NCBI GenBank assembly: GCA_964552235.1
Contig: CAZKGO010000005.1
Span: forward strand, 32,914 to 96,913
Source of the DNA: CAVTHK01 sp964552235
GTDB taxonomy: Bacteria > Spirochaetota > Spirochaetia > SZUA-6 > CAVTHK01
Length of the DNA stretch: 64,000 nucleotides
Direction of reading: 5' to 3'
Positions within the stretch are counted from its first letter, which is position 1. Each line of letters starts with the position of its first letter. A program made the position numbers and the translations under genes. This document shows positions 50,512-59,222 of this stretch, in pieces. The notes under the pieces are model-generated. The model saw nothing but the letters and a program-made list of their open reading frames with translations, was not told the DNA's origin and searched no databases.

Positions 50512-50711
50512 GCTTGAAACCCTCCTGTTCGTGATAGGAGCCTTCTTGGGTCTGCGCGGGAGTAGGGACCCCGCCCCGTAGCGGCGTCAAGAAGAACGGG
50601 CCATGTGCGGTGTCGATCGCTTAGATGAGCGAAAATATCAGGGAAGATCTCGCCATTTCGCGCGTCGAGTGCTACCATGGGGCAGCCTGAAGGAGCGTCG
50701 AGGGGGAAGGC
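50512..50711. promoter_or_regulatory. Divergent spacer between dctP and the TspO-like gene
   Basis: 200 bases. GGAGGG precedes dctP. On the plus strand TACCAT at about 50674-50679 and AGGGGGAAGGC before ATG 50712 serve the TspO-like gene. A relatively A+T-rich stretch (about 50622-50650, around TTAGATGAGCGAAAATATCA) could be an operator. No gene seen. Confidence 0.35.
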
Positions 50712-51482
50712 ATGAGCGAGCGTGCGAACCTGTCACTGCGGGTGCTCAACGTCCTGGGCTTCGTGTTCACGCTGGTGCTGAACGCCCTGGCCAACGCCCT
50801 GCCGATCAACGGAAAAACCACGGGAGAGCTTTCGGACCTCTACCCGAATCTGTTCGTACCCGCCGGATTGACCTTCTCGATCTGGGGGCTGATCTACCTG
50901 CTGCTGGCGGTCTTTGTCGTCTTCCAGCTTCGCGACCGCGGCGGCACGCACGTGCGGCGCATCGGCGGCTGGTTCCTGCTCTCCTCGATCGCCAACGGCT
51001 GCTGGATCCTGGCGTGGCACTACGAGCAGGTGCTGCTCTCGGTGGCGATCATGTTCGTCCTGCTCGCCTCGCTGCTGGCGATCTACGTCCGTCTCGGCAT
51101 CGGGCTCGGCTCACCCGGCCGGGCTGCGAAGCTGTGCGTGCACCTGCCCTTCAGCGTCTACCTCGGGTGGATCAGCATCGCCACCGTGGCCAACATCACC
51201 GCGCTGCTCGTGGCCCTGGAGTGGGGGCGCTTCGGGCTGAGCGAAGAGCTCTGGACCCTGGTGGCCCTGGCGCTGGCCGCCGTCCTCGCCCTCGCCATGC
51301 TGCTGCGCCGCAGCGACGTGCCCTACGCGCTGGTGGTGCTGTGGGCCTTTGCCGGCATCGCGCTCAAGCGCCTCACCATCGACCCCGAGCCGCGCACCGC
51401 CGTGCTGGCCGCCCTCGCGGTCTGCGCGGCCGCCGTCGCGGTCCTCGCCGCGGCCCGCGTGCGCGCCTGGCTGCGGACCTAG
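50712..51482 (+). CDS. TspO/MBR-related tryptophan-rich membrane protein
   Basis: 256 residues, about seven helices. LNVLGFVFTLVLNALANALPINGKTTGELSDLYPNLFVPAGLTFSIWGLIYLLL is the N-terminal pattern of the long TspO-like proteins found in many anaerobes and plants (W-x-x-IY). Further Trp residues in NGCWILAWHYEQ and VYLGWISIATVANIT. True TspO is ~160 residues; this belongs to the longer, less-known group. Role may be in porphyrin, lipid or stress sensing. Ends 4 bases inside the convergent truD gene. Confidence 0.75.
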   Translation: MSERANLSLRVLNVLGFVFTLVLNALANALPINGKTTGELSDLYPNLFVPAGLTFSIWGLIYLLLAVFVVFQLRDRGGTHVRRIGGWFLLSSIANGCWILAWHYEQVLLSVAIMFVLLASLLAIYVRLGIGLGSPGRAAKLCVHLPFSVYLGWISIATVANITALLVALEWGRFGLSEELWTLVALALAAVLALAMLLRRSDVPYALVVLWAFAGIALKRLTIDPEPRTAVLAALAVCAAAVAVLAAARVRAWLRT

Positions 51483-52693
51483 GTCGCCTTGACCGTGGCC
51501 TGCAGGCGCTTGACGAGCAGCGTGGCGTAGCCGCCGCGCGGTAGGGCAAAGGCCAGGGTCAGCTTCGAGCGGCCGGGGTAGAGGTCGTCGTCGCCGCGCG
51601 CGCGCACCTCGAGGCGCTCGGGCAGCAGGAGGGCCGGCCGCGCGATCCCGTGCACCCCCATCCGCGGCAGCTGCCGCACGCGCAGGTCCGCCAGGCGGAG
51701 GCCCTCGCGCTCCAGCACCGCGTCCGCGGCCTCGGCGGCGAGCGGATCGGCGATCACCGTGTCCCAGCCCGGAACGGGCAGCTGGAGCCCGCGCAGCCGG
51801 CCGAGCAGCTCGTCGGGCAGCGATTCGGGAAACAGCAGCTCGCCCCACCTCGTGCGATGGCGCAAGGCCGGAAATCCGACGTCTCGCCGCAGGCGCTCGA
51901 GGACTCCCGTGAGGATCTCGTTGAAGAGGAACGACTGGTAGGCGTTGATCATCAGCAGCAGCAGGCGCCGGTCGATCATCATGAGGGCGCGGCGGAAGGC
52001 GCGCCTGTTCGCGGCGAGGTACTCGAGGATCGGTCGGTATTCGCCGGTGCCGCCGGCGCCGGTCGCCAGGCTCAGGCACCGGCCCCAGTGTCCCCAGTTG
52101 TCGCAGACGCAGCGCTTGAGCCGCCGCACGCGGCTCTCGTCGTGGCCCGAAGGCTCGAAGTAGAGGCGCAGCGCCTGCTCGCGGCGGCCGAGAAAGATCT
52201 CCTTGCCGACCCACCCCTTGCCGTGGCGGGCCGAGCCGAAGCGCTGCTCGTCGTAGTAGTTGGGCACGCCCCACTTGGCCGCGGCTTCCAGCCGCGAGAG
52301 GGCGCGCTCCAGCTCCCCGGCCGACAGATCGCGCAGGGTCACTGTAAAGTGATTGCCGCGGATCGCCGAGGCGGTCATCGGGGCGGCCGCGTAGCCGACG
52401 AAGCGCAGCGCGAAGTTGGCGTCCTCGATCGCGGCGCCGCGCTCGCGGCCGCCGAGCGCCGCGGCGCGGATCGACAGCAGCTGCTCGGTGGCGCCGAAGC
52501 GGTCCTTGATGCCGCCGTAGGAGATGTCGGCGCGCCTGACGCCCATCCGCCGCGCGAGCAGGCTCACCAGGTCAAAGGTGTCCCACTGCCGCTTGGAGAG
52601 GCTGAAGAGGGCAAAGCGATCGGGCGTCGGGCGGGCAGCGACGAGCGGCTCCTCGCGCACGACAAAGTCCTCGGGCCGGACCTTCGCCTTCAT
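51479..52693 (-). CDS. truD: tRNA pseudouridine(13) synthase
   Basis: 404 residues, ATG 52693 overlapping the activase stop by 4 bases. TruD motifs: MKAKVRPEDFVVREEP, catalytic Asp in SYGGIKDRFGATEQ (family GxKDRxAxT), VPNYYDEQRFGSARHGKG and FLFNEIL. The QRFG and NEIL motifs are intact. Isomerises U13 of tRNA-Glu. It is the downstream gene of the activase operon, which seems a housekeeping gene carried along. Confidence 0.92.
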   Translation of the reverse strand: MKAKVRPEDFVVREEPLVAARPTPDRFALFSLSKRQWDTFDLVSLLARRMGVRRADISYGGIKDRFGATEQLLSIRAAALGGRERGAAIEDANFALRFVGYAAAPMTASAIRGNHFTVTLRDLSAGELERALSRLEAAAKWGVPNYYDEQRFGSARHGKGWVGKEIFLGRREQALRLYFEPSGHDESRVRRLKRCVCDNWGHWGRCLSLATGAGGTGEYRPILEYLAANRRAFRRALMMIDRRLLLLMINAYQSFLFNEILTGVLERLRRDVGFPALRHRTRWGELLFPESLPDELLGRLRGLQLPVPGWDTVIADPLAAEAADAVLEREGLRLADLRVRQLPRMGVHGIARPALLLPERLEVRARGDDDLYPGRSKLTLAFALPRGGYATLLVKRLQATVKAT

Positions 52694-55600
52694 CGTGGCT
52701 CGACCAGCCGTTCGGCGGCGGCGGCGATGTAGGGGACCAGCAGGTCGTTCTGTCGCGCTGCGGTCCCGTCGTAGGTCAGGCTGACGACCGGCACGCCCGT
52801 GACTTCGGCGATGCGGGCGGACTGCGCTTCGGTGATGAGAGCCGGACAGCAGAACGAAGGACCCGCCTGCACGAACAGCGAGAGGTCCGGGTGGCGGGCG
52901 AGCAGGTGGCGGACCTTGAGGATGTTGTCGAACGACTCGCCGTCGTGCTCGAGGCGCACGTCGAGGGCCTCCAGGACCGCCTCGTCGACGCCGCCCTCGG
53001 CGGTCCAGGGCCCGAGCAGCGGCTCGAACATCCGGCCGTAGGGCCGCGAGAAGGCGTGCATCGCCGCCAGCAGGGCGCTGTTGGCGGCCACGCGCAGCAG
53101 GTGGCCCTCGCGCATCCACCGGCGGAAATAAGCCGCGGCGATGATCTCGACGTACTCGGTGTAGGGCGTGGTGACCACCTCGCCTCCCGCCTCCTCGATG
53201 CTTCTGACCAGGTCCTGGTTCATCACGTCGTTGTCGCGGACGTATAGGTCGCCAAAGATCGCGACCTTGGGCCTGCGGCCCGTCCGATCCCACTCGAGAG
53301 CCCGGAAGCGCTCGGCCATCGCCGCCACTTCCTGGTCGAGGGCCGCGCGTCCGGCGAAGGCCTGAACCAGGGCCGCGTGGCTCGCCTGAACGACCCGGTC
53401 GGTGTCGCCCGCGTGAGCCTCGTAGGGCCGGATCCGGCAGGCCAGGCGCCTGAGGATCCCGCCGAGCAGGTAGGCGAGGTAGGTGTCGATGCTGGCCCGC
53501 AGCGAGAACTCGACGTTGGTCAGGTTGCCGGCGTAGACCGCCACCTCTGCGAGCCCTTCGCGCTCGAGCATCGTCTTGATGAACTGGGCGAACAGACCGA
53601 AGTTGCACGAGAGCCTGCCGGTGACCATCCACAGCGCCGTGCCGGCCGGGTCCAGGCCCTCCGCCCGGATCGTCTCCTTGCACTCCTGGACGATGATGCT
53701 GAGGGGCAGGCACTGGCCGCTGTTCAGCAGCGTGCTGCGGCGGATCGTCTCGCGGTCCTCGCGCAGCAGCCGCGTGTCGACGCTGGCGCGGCCGAGCGCC
53801 GCGGACAGGAGCGGGTGCACCAGCGGGTCCCAGCGCGGCAGCAGCAGCACGCGCCCCTGGAGGCTGCGCGTGAGCCGCGGCGCCACCGGCAGGACGGCGC
53901 GCTCTGCGGCCGGCGGCCGGGCGGCGGCGGCGTGGTTGCGGAAGGCGCGGACCGCGGCCTCGATCCGGGTCTCGTAGCCGACCGACGAGTCGTGGTCGTC
54001 GAGCTGCAGGATCAGGTAGGGCTTGGCCGCGCGCTGCATGATGCGTTCGAAGTACTCGATCACCATCGAGTCGGGCGCGCACTTGAACGAGGTGACGAAC
54101 ACCGGGTAGAGACCGGACGTCGCTGCCGCCTGCGCGGCCACGCGCACGATCTCGGCGCCGTAGTTCCAGTGCAGGGCCCGCAGCAGCTCGGCGGTCTCGG
54201 CGTCGGGCTCGGCCGGGGCGATCATGTCCTGGCAGAAGGCCTTGACGCCGAGAGAATCGAAGATGCCCGGGATGCCCTTGTTCATGGCCGGTGAGAGAAT
54301 CGTGTAGGGCCTGCCGAGCAGCACCACGGCCACGTCGCCCTTTGTCTCGGCGGCGAACACCCCCCGCAGCTCGTCCCGCCGCTGCCGGAACCAGCGCAGC
54401 GCCTCCTCGAGGGCCGCGGCGACGCGGCGGCGGGAGAGGCCGGGCACCACCGGCGCGAGCGCCCGGGTGAGCTCCGCGATGGTGGCGCGCGGAGCGGCAC
54501 GGCCCGGCAGGGTCGAGCCGAAGCGGACCAGCGGCATGAGCAGCTGCCTGCGGTAGCGGCCGCCGGCCATGGTTGCCACCACCGGCGGCCCGAACTGGGT
54601 GTAATAGCAGTACTTGCGCACGAGCCCCTTGGGCCGGTCGAGGCCCTCGAGGTAGATCGGAAGGAAGACCGAGTCCGCCCGCTCGCACAGGCGCGCGACC
54701 TGGCCGTGAAGCGCGGCCATGGGCGCGCAGAACTCGGCCCCCGCCAGGCGCTTGCCCTCGCTCACGTCGCCGGCGACGGACTCCGAGGTCGCGACGCGGA
54801 CGCCCAACGTGGCGAAGAACCGGCGCCATAGCGGCAGGTGCTCCGCCACGTGCAGCGCGCGGGGCAGCCCGACGACCGGATGAGGCGGCAGCTGCCTGCG
54901 CGCCGACTGCGCTCCCGGCTCGAAGTGCCGCTCGTGCACCGCCAGCAGGTCGAAGCCGGCGCCGCGGGCTACCCGTCTGCGCGTGCGGTAGTCGCGGCCG
55001 CATAGAAAGCCGTAGGCCACCTCCTCGCCCTCGACCGTAGCCACGTGCAGGCGGCAGCGGTTGCGGCACAGGCCGCAGGTCTCGACGCGAATCGGAATTT
55101 CCGTTTCCGCCAGTCCGAAGCCGCGGAACCTGCTGCTGCTCGGCAGGTCCTCGAGGGCCGTGAGCGCGGCGCCGTGGGCTCCCGCCAGGTGGCAGGTGCG
55201 GGCCACGCGGATCCGCCGGCCGAGCTTCTGCTCGAACGCCGCCACCAGGGCGCGGTTGCGGGCGGTGGCGCCCTGAAAGCAGACGTTGCGGCCGGGCTCC
55301 CGGCCGGCCACCTTGCTCAGGTAGTTCTCCCGCACGGCATGCAGGATCGCGGCCAGAATTTCCTCGGTCCGATATCCCTGCGCGACGAGCTGGTGGACGT
55401 CGCGCTCCATGAAGACGGTGCAGCGATCGCTGACCAGCGGAGCCTGCACCCCCTCGGCCAGGGCGTAGTCGGCCAGCGAGCAGCCGAGGTTGGCGGCCTG
55501 CTCCTCCAGAAAGCTGCCGGTTCCGGCCGCGCAGACCATGTTCATCTGGGCAAAGGTCACCCGGCCGTCGCTCAGGGTCGTGAACTTGCTGTCCTGACCG

Positions 55601-56889
55601 CCGATCTCGATGATCGTGTCGACTCGGGGGTCGAGAGCCACGGCCGCACGGGCGTGGGCCGAGATCTCGTCGAGAACCAGGTCCGCCCCGACGATCGTCC
55701 CGACCAGCTTGCGGCCCGACCCGGTGGTCGCAGCCGCGATCACGCGGAAACGACGCCCCTGCCTCAGCTCGAGCTCCCGCGCCGCCTCGAACAGCGCCTG
55801 CGTCGCCGGGACCGGCGCGCCCGCGGTCAGGGTGTAGAGGCCGGCGAGCACCTCGCCGCCGGAGCCTATGATCGTCGCCTTGGTGCTGGTCGAGCCGATG
55901 TCGATGCCGAGCACGACGTCGGCGACCTCGGCCGGGCGGCCGAAGATCTCGACCTCCACGGTGCGTTTCCGTTTATGCGACCGGTAGCGGAAAACGCTGC
56001 CGCTGCCGAAATCCGGGTAGTCCAGCGACGAGAGATCGAGGGCCGGGTAGAGCGTACTGTGCCGCGGCCCGCTCTCGCGGAACAGGGCGCCCGGGTCGTC
56101 GAGGCAGATTCGCGGCCCAGGCGAGGGATCCCGCAGCTCGCGGAGCGCGGCCCCGTGCGCCGCGTACAGGGGGCCCTCCTCCTCGGCCAGCAGCTCGACG
56201 CCGAGCAGGCGGGCCAGGTGGCGCGCCACCGCCCGGTTGCGGGCCACGCCGCCGCAGAGCACCACGGGGCCGTCGGGCGGCGACCCGGCAAAGACCGCGT
56301 CCACGATGCTCTGGGCGAGGCCGGCGCACAGGCCGTCGCAGATCTCGGCGAGGCTGTAGCCTTCCTGCTGGGCGTGGATCAGGTCGGTGCGGGCAAAGAC
56401 CGCGCAGCGGCTGGCGATGCGCGGCAGCCGGCCGCTGCTGGCCTCGGCGGCCCGGGCCAGGTCGCCTGCCGAGCCCAGCCCGAGCCGGGCGGCCTGCTGA
56501 TCGAGAAAGCTGCCGGTGCCAGCGGCGCACGAGGAGTTGGCCGCAGTCCTGCGATAGCCGCCGCGGCTGTCGAGCTCGATGCGGCCGAAGCGCTCGGCTC
56601 CGACCACCAGGATCGAGCGCGCCTGCGGATGCCGCAGCCGCACCGCCTCGATGACGGCGATCTGGGCATTCACGCGCGGCCCGTTGATCGCCGGCGGCGA
56701 ACCGGAGGTGCATGCGAACCGTTCATGCTTCGCGCCGATGGCGCGCAGGCCGGCCTGCACCGCCTCCCGGATGCGACCGTGGTGAGCCCTGTAGTCGGAG
56801 TCCCGCAGGCTGCCGTCGGCGGCGATGCGCACGACCGCCACCGTGGCGGACCCGACGTCGATTCCGATGATGCCCGGCTGTTCACCCAT
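52690..56889 (-). CDS. Giant 2-hydroxyacyl-CoA dehydratase activase fusion
   Basis: 1399 residues from ATG 56889. Two consecutive BcrA/BadF/BzdN/HgdC-type ATPase modules: first about 5-290 (GIDVGSATVAVV, SSCAAGTGSFLDQQAARLG, VLCGGVARNRAV), second about 325-590 (GIDIGSTSTKATIIG, EIGGQDSKFTTL, VCAAGTGSFLEEQAANLG, FQGATARNRALVAAF), each with the Cys that helps bind the 4Fe-4S cluster. Then a Cys-rich stretch ETCGLCRNRCRL, a DUF2229-type region (about 660-880, VGLPRALHVAEHLPLWRRFF) and an HgdB-like C-terminal part (about 880-1399) with cysteines in FVTSFKCAPDSM and GPSFCCPALI. Such proteins use ATP to reduce a partner dehydratase. Coupled to truD; divergent from an acyl-CoA ligase. Confidence 0.9.
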   Translation of the reverse strand: MGEQPGIIGIDVGSATVAVVRIAADGSLRDSDYRAHHGRIREAVQAGLRAIGAKHERFACTSGSPPAINGPRVNAQIAVIEAVRLRHPQARSILVVGAERFGRIELDSRGGYRRTAANSSCAAGTGSFLDQQAARLGLGSAGDLARAAEASSGRLPRIASRCAVFARTDLIHAQQEGYSLAEICDGLCAGLAQSIVDAVFAGSPPDGPVVLCGGVARNRAVARHLARLLGVELLAEEEGPLYAAHGAALRELRDPSPGPRICLDDPGALFRESGPRHSTLYPALDLSSLDYPDFGSGSVFRYRSHKRKRTVEVEIFGRPAEVADVVLGIDIGSTSTKATIIGSGGEVLAGLYTLTAGAPVPATQALFEAARELELRQGRRFRVIAAATTGSGRKLVGTIVGADLVLDEISAHARAAVALDPRVDTIIEIGGQDSKFTTLSDGRVTFAQMNMVCAAGTGSFLEEQAANLGCSLADYALAEGVQAPLVSDRCTVFMERDVHQLVAQGYRTEEILAAILHAVRENYLSKVAGREPGRNVCFQGATARNRALVAAFEQKLGRRIRVARTCHLAGAHGAALTALEDLPSSSRFRGFGLAETEIPIRVETCGLCRNRCRLHVATVEGEEVAYGFLCGRDYRTRRRVARGAGFDLLAVHERHFEPGAQSARRQLPPHPVVGLPRALHVAEHLPLWRRFFATLGVRVATSESVAGDVSEGKRLAGAEFCAPMAALHGQVARLCERADSVFLPIYLEGLDRPKGLVRKYCYYTQFGPPVVATMAGGRYRRQLLMPLVRFGSTLPGRAAPRATIAELTRALAPVVPGLSRRRVAAALEEALRWFRQRRDELRGVFAAETKGDVAVVLLGRPYTILSPAMNKGIPGIFDSLGVKAFCQDMIAPAEPDAETAELLRALHWNYGAEIVRVAAQAAATSGLYPVFVTSFKCAPDSMVIEYFERIMQRAAKPYLILQLDDHDSSVGYETRIEAAVRAFRNHAAAARPPAAERAVLPVAPRLTRSLQGRVLLLPRWDPLVHPLLSAALGRASVDTRLLREDRETIRRSTLLNSGQCLPLSIIVQECKETIRAEGLDPAGTALWMVTGRLSCNFGLFAQFIKTMLEREGLAEVAVYAGNLTNVEFSLRASIDTYLAYLLGGILRRLACRIRPYEAHAGDTDRVVQASHAALVQAFAGRAALDQEVAAMAERFRALEWDRTGRRPKVAIFGDLYVRDNDVMNQDLVRSIEEAGGEVVTTPYTEYVEIIAAAYFRRWMREGHLLRVAANSALLAAMHAFSRPYGRMFEPLLGPWTAEGGVDEAVLEALDVRLEHDGESFDNILKVRHLLARHPDLSLFVQAGPSFCCPALITEAQSARIAEVTGVPVVSLTYDGTAARQNDLLVPYIAAAAERLVEPR

Positions 56890-56987
56890 GGCGGCCCCCC
56901 GCGGCAAGTGTAGAGCATATTGCAGTCTCGAGGCAGCCCGCCCGCGGGCGCGCGTGCGGGGTTTCCGCCGCGTGAGCCCGACGAGCC

Positions 56988-57016
56988 TTGTCTTGCCGCA
57001 GGCCTGGCGCGATACT
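56988..57016 (+). promoter_or_regulatory. Promoter of the acyl-CoA ligase gene
   Basis: TTGTCT (56988-56993), 17 bases, GATACT (57011-57016); GGGAGGTGAG then precedes ATG 57044. A leadered gene. On the other strand TACACT (56912-56907) is the best -10 for the activase gene. Confidence 0.45.
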
Positions 57017-57043
57017 GGAGGCACCGGGGTCGGGAGGTGAGAG

Positions 57044-58729
57044 ATGGACATCGAGACCAACGTCACGCCGGCGCAGATCGAGGAGTACACCAGGCTGGGT
57101 TTCTGGGACCGCTGGACCCTCTGCGACTACATCAAGCGCTGGGGCTCGGCGCTGCCGGACAAGGTGGCGCTGGTCGATCGGGCGAAGAGGCTCACGTGGT
57201 CCCAATACCGCCTGCTGATGGACCGCATGGCCCTGCACTTCCTGGAACTGGGGGTGGGCCGCGGAGACCTGGTGATCGCCCAGATCCCCAACTCCGTGGA
57301 GGCCGTCGTGATCGAGTTCGCCCTGGCCCGCATCGGAGCCTGCGTCGTGCCGCTGCCGATGCCCTGGCGCGAGCACGAGCTGGATTTCGTCGTGAGCCAG
57401 ACAGAGGCCGCCGCTCTGATCACCGGCAGCGACTACCAGGGCTTCGACCACCTGGCCATGGCTCGCAGCCTGCAATCCAGGCACGCGAGCCTGCGGCAGA
57501 TCCTGCTGCTCGGCGGCACGGCCGCCGGCACCACCTCGCTGAGCGAGCGCTGGGACAACCCGATCGAGGAGCAGTATCCCGAGGAGTACCTCGACCGCAA
57601 CTGCAGGATCGACGCGAACCTGCCGCTGACCATGTGCTACACCTCGGGCACCGAGGCGCAGCCCAAGGGCTGCCCCCGGACCCACAACCAGTGGAAGTGC
57701 TTCGAGCGATCGGGCTTCTTCAATCACCTGATGCAGAACACCAACGACCGCGTCGTGATGGCCCTGCCCTGGTTCAACCTCTTCGGCCAGTGCATCGGCA
57801 TCATCCCGATGGCCATGCTCGGCGGAACGCTGATCCTGCTCGACGGCTTTAACCCGGCCACGATGGCCCAAGCCATCGCCCAGGAGCGGGCCACAGTCTA
57901 CGCGGGGGTGCCGGCGATGCACATCGCCCTCCTGAACTACCCCAAGCTCGCCGATCACGACTTGTCGTCGCTGCGTGCGGTGGCCAGCGGCGGCGCTCCC
58001 TGCCCGGTGGCTGTGATCGAGAGGATGATGAAGACCTACGGCTGCCTGATCTGGAACGGTTTCGGCTCCAACGAAGGCTACCTGAACGTGACCGAGCTCG
58101 GGATGGCGCCCGAGCTGGTCTCGACCACCATGGGCACGCGGCAACTGTACAGCGAGATCAAGATCGTAGACAAGGACGGCAAGCGGCTCGGGGTCGGTGA
58201 GATCGGCGAGTTCTGCCAGAAGGCCCCGTTCATCATGGCCGGCTACTTCAAGCGGCCGGACCTGAACAGGAACAAGTGGGATGACCAAGGCTTCTACCAC
58301 ACTGGCGACGCCGCCTACCTCGACGAGCACGGCTACTACCACTTCGTCAGCCGCATCGCCGACATCATCATCCGCTCGGGCATGAACATCAGCGCCGAGG
58401 ACGTCGAGAGCGTGCTCTACCGCCACCCCAAGATCCTCAACGCCGCCGTGGTCGGCATGCCCGCCCAGGTTCAGGGCGAACGGGTCTGCGCCTTTGTCGA
58501 GCTCAAGCAAGGCGTCGAGTCGTTCACGAAAAAGGAGGCCTGGCAGCTGATGGAGGCGGAAAAGGTGGCACGCTACAAGTGGCCGGACCGGATCGAAGTC
58601 GTCAAGGACCTGCCGCGCACGCCGACCGGAAAGGTGATCAAGAACGTGCTGCGCAAGCAGATCGCCGAGCGCCTGGCTGCCGAGCGCGCGCACAGGGCCT
58701 CGCAGGAGGACGAAGAGGCGGAGGTGTAG
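57044..58729 (+). CDS. AMP-forming acyl-CoA ligase
   Basis: 561 residues. ANL superfamily: P-loop TMCYTSGTEAQPKGCPRTHNQW (variant of SGTTGxPKG), WNGFGSNEGYLNVTE (A5), YHTGDAAYLDEHGYYHFVSRIADIIIRSGMNISAEDVE (A7/A8, Asp and Arg hinge), and PRTPTGKVIKN (A10 Lys). Makes an acyl-CoA from a carboxylate, ATP and CoA. The neighbouring dehydratase activase suggests the acid is a 2-hydroxy, aryl or cyclohexane-type acid whose CoA ester is then dehydrated or reduced; this is inference. Confidence 0.93.
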   Translation: MDIETNVTPAQIEEYTRLGFWDRWTLCDYIKRWGSALPDKVALVDRAKRLTWSQYRLLMDRMALHFLELGVGRGDLVIAQIPNSVEAVVIEFALARIGACVVPLPMPWREHELDFVVSQTEAAALITGSDYQGFDHLAMARSLQSRHASLRQILLLGGTAAGTTSLSERWDNPIEEQYPEEYLDRNCRIDANLPLTMCYTSGTEAQPKGCPRTHNQWKCFERSGFFNHLMQNTNDRVVMALPWFNLFGQCIGIIPMAMLGGTLILLDGFNPATMAQAIAQERATVYAGVPAMHIALLNYPKLADHDLSSLRAVASGGAPCPVAVIERMMKTYGCLIWNGFGSNEGYLNVTELGMAPELVSTTMGTRQLYSEIKIVDKDGKRLGVGEIGEFCQKAPFIMAGYFKRPDLNRNKWDDQGFYHTGDAAYLDEHGYYHFVSRIADIIIRSGMNISAEDVESVLYRHPKILNAAVVGMPAQVQGERVCAFVELKQGVESFTKKEAWQLMEAEKVARYKWPDRIEVVKDLPRTPTGKVIKNVLRKQIAERLAAERAHRASQEDEEAEV

Positions 58730-58759
58730 GGCCGCAGCGGCCCTGGATTTCAAGGGGAG

Positions 58760-59172
58760 GTGGGCGGTGGATCGAAAAAAGTGGGGAGGGTTCTGGCGTC
58801 TCTGGCAGTCATCGCCCTGGCCGTGTGGGCTGTTTCGTGCGCGACGAACCCCGTGACCGGCAAGAAGGATTTCATGCTGCTGTCCGAGGCCGACGAGCTG
58901 GCCATGGGCAAGGAGACGGACCCGATTCCTACCGACCCGTTTTCGAGCAGACGACGGGCCAGTTCAAGAGCCTGACCGACCCCGCGCGGATCAACGTCAG
59001 GCCCGCGCGGCTGGCCGTGAGGAAAGCGCCCGCGCAGGGGACGCTGCGGCAGAGCCTGCAGAGCCTCGGCGTGTCGCGGCAGGCGGCGCTCGAAGAGCAC
59101 GCGATCATGAACGGCATGCGGCTCGATGACGCGGTGGCCGCGGGGACGCTGATCAAGGTCGTCGTGAAGTAG
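58760..59172 (+). pseudogene. M48-family metalloprotease lipoprotein with internal deletion
   Basis: N-terminal part (from GTG about 58760): a lipoprotein start VWAVSCATNPVTGKKDFMLLSEADELAMGKETDP, the N-terminus of YggG/BepA-like M48 proteases ('CaxNPVTGkxdfmlvse'). It then shifts frame at about 58930 to the C-terminal part FEQTTGQFKSLTDPARINVRP and ending EEHAIMNGMRLDDAVAAGTLIKVVVK, the LysM-like end of the same family. About 300 residues, including HExxH, are missing. A 71-residue peptide could be made from the first frame. The protease is dead. Confidence 0.7.
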
Positions 59173-59222
59173 GCAGCAAAAAGAACTGGCGGCCGGGCCG
59201 CCCGCTCTCTAGACTATCCGTC

